64,000 bases of DNA from the NCBI GenBank assembly GCA_963741985.1, contig CAVUKD010000004.1, positions 620,001 to 684,000 of the forward strand. Direction: 5' to 3'. A program made the translations under genes and the position numbers. This stretch comes from Cryomorpha sp963741985. GTDB taxonomy: Bacteria > Bacteroidota > Bacteroidia > Flavobacteriales_D > Cryomorphaceae. Below, piece after piece: positions 63,691-64,000 of this stretch (its first letter is position 1; every line of letters begins with the position of its first letter). The notes beneath the pieces were generated by a model. That model made no database searches, was not told the origin of the DNA, and saw only the letters and a program-made list of their open reading frames with translations.

Positions 63691-64000
63691 TCAAATTCTT
63701 CCGAAATACCCGCAAAAAATTGCTCAGAGAAGGAAAGACCGCCAACTATCTCAAATACGCTATTGGTGAAATTGTGCTGGTCGTCATTGGAATTTTGATT
63801 GCCTTGAGCATCAACAATTGGAACCAAAACAGAAAAGACGCCATTGAGGAAAAAGCAGTTTTAGAAAGTTTATTAGAAAATCTACGGGTAGCGAAAAAAC
63901 AATCGGAAGAACTCATTTCTCAGGAAGACACATTAAAATCACGACTGATACGCATTCTGCGAATCGATTCAAATCCATCTGAGACGAACATTGCCCAAAT
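63687..64000 (+). CDS. DUF6090-like membrane protein, array copy 6 (cut by window end)
   Basis: About 104 codons are visible. The head (IKFFRNTRKKLLREGKTANY) and the membrane helix (GEIVLVVIGILIALSINNW) match the array. Its synonymous choices in the helix region (GTC ATT GGA ATT TTG ATT GCC) match copy 4 more than copies 2, 3 and 5. The start of the variable domain (ESLLENLRVAKKQSEELISQ) is helical. The gene continues beyond the window. Confidence 0.82.
   Translation, partial: MIKFFRNTRKKLLREGKTANYLKYAIGEIVLVVIGILIALSINNWNQNRKDAIEEKAVLESLLENLRVAKKQSEELISQEDTLKSRLIRILRIDSNPSETNIAQ

Overview
The window reads as chromosomal DNA of a member of the Bacteroidota, most likely Flavobacteriales. Supporting signs are type IX secretion C-terminal sorting tails on two proteins, DUF4249-like and DUF6090-like proteins, a mevalonate pathway that includes a GYDIA-type GHMP kinase, AT-rich intergenic DNA, little sign of Shine-Dalgarno sequences, and several matches to the Bacteroidota TAnnTTTG -7 promoter element. 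I saw no tRNA, rRNA, CRISPR array, phage or intact insertion sequence.

Layout. 0.2-7.5 kb: a beta-barrel protein, then a GbsR/MarR-type regulator and a tripartite RND efflux operon (TolC, adaptor, permease). Similar palindromes precede the regulator and the operon. 7.7-9.9 kb: a small esterase, a MarC-family membrane protein and two tandem DUF1328 mini-proteins. 10.2-28.1 kb: a maltodextrin-to-glycolysis region. It holds a type IX-secreted multi-module glycan-binding-like protein, three GH13 enzymes, an SLC45-like sugar transporter, a second type IX-secreted protein, and a long minus-strand operon (pfkA, BadF-type kinase, pgmB, GH65 phosphorylase, two GH13 lipoproteins, mgsA, fba). A divergent NrtR-like Nudix regulator faces that operon. 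No SusC/SusD pair is present.

29.4-39.8 kb: a parvulin/HupE pair, a chaperone group (DnaJ-like, Hsp20, DnaK), an RluA-type pseudouridine synthase with panB, a DUF4249-like lipoprotein, and ctaA with an apparent 5' frameshift. 40.1-44.4 kb: four mevalonate-pathway genes in one operon. 44.5-50.3 kb: the remnant of a PagL-like barrel gene, a PAP2 phosphatase, a TPR histidine kinase with a LytTR response regulator, a 66-residue membrane protein and a serine hydrolase.

50.8-59.8 kb is an accessory cluster: three exported SnoaL/NTF2-like proteins, a reductase, an EthD-family protein, an unrecognised secreted protein, a TonB-receptor-like barrel and an MFS transporter. A 54-bp remnant of a second reductase copy and palindromic repeat sequence lie inside it. 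From 59.98 kb to the window end runs a tandem array of at least six DUF6090-like membrane proteins. They share an almost invariant N-terminal ~50 residues and have strongly diverged C-terminal domains. This array is the least explained structure in the window.
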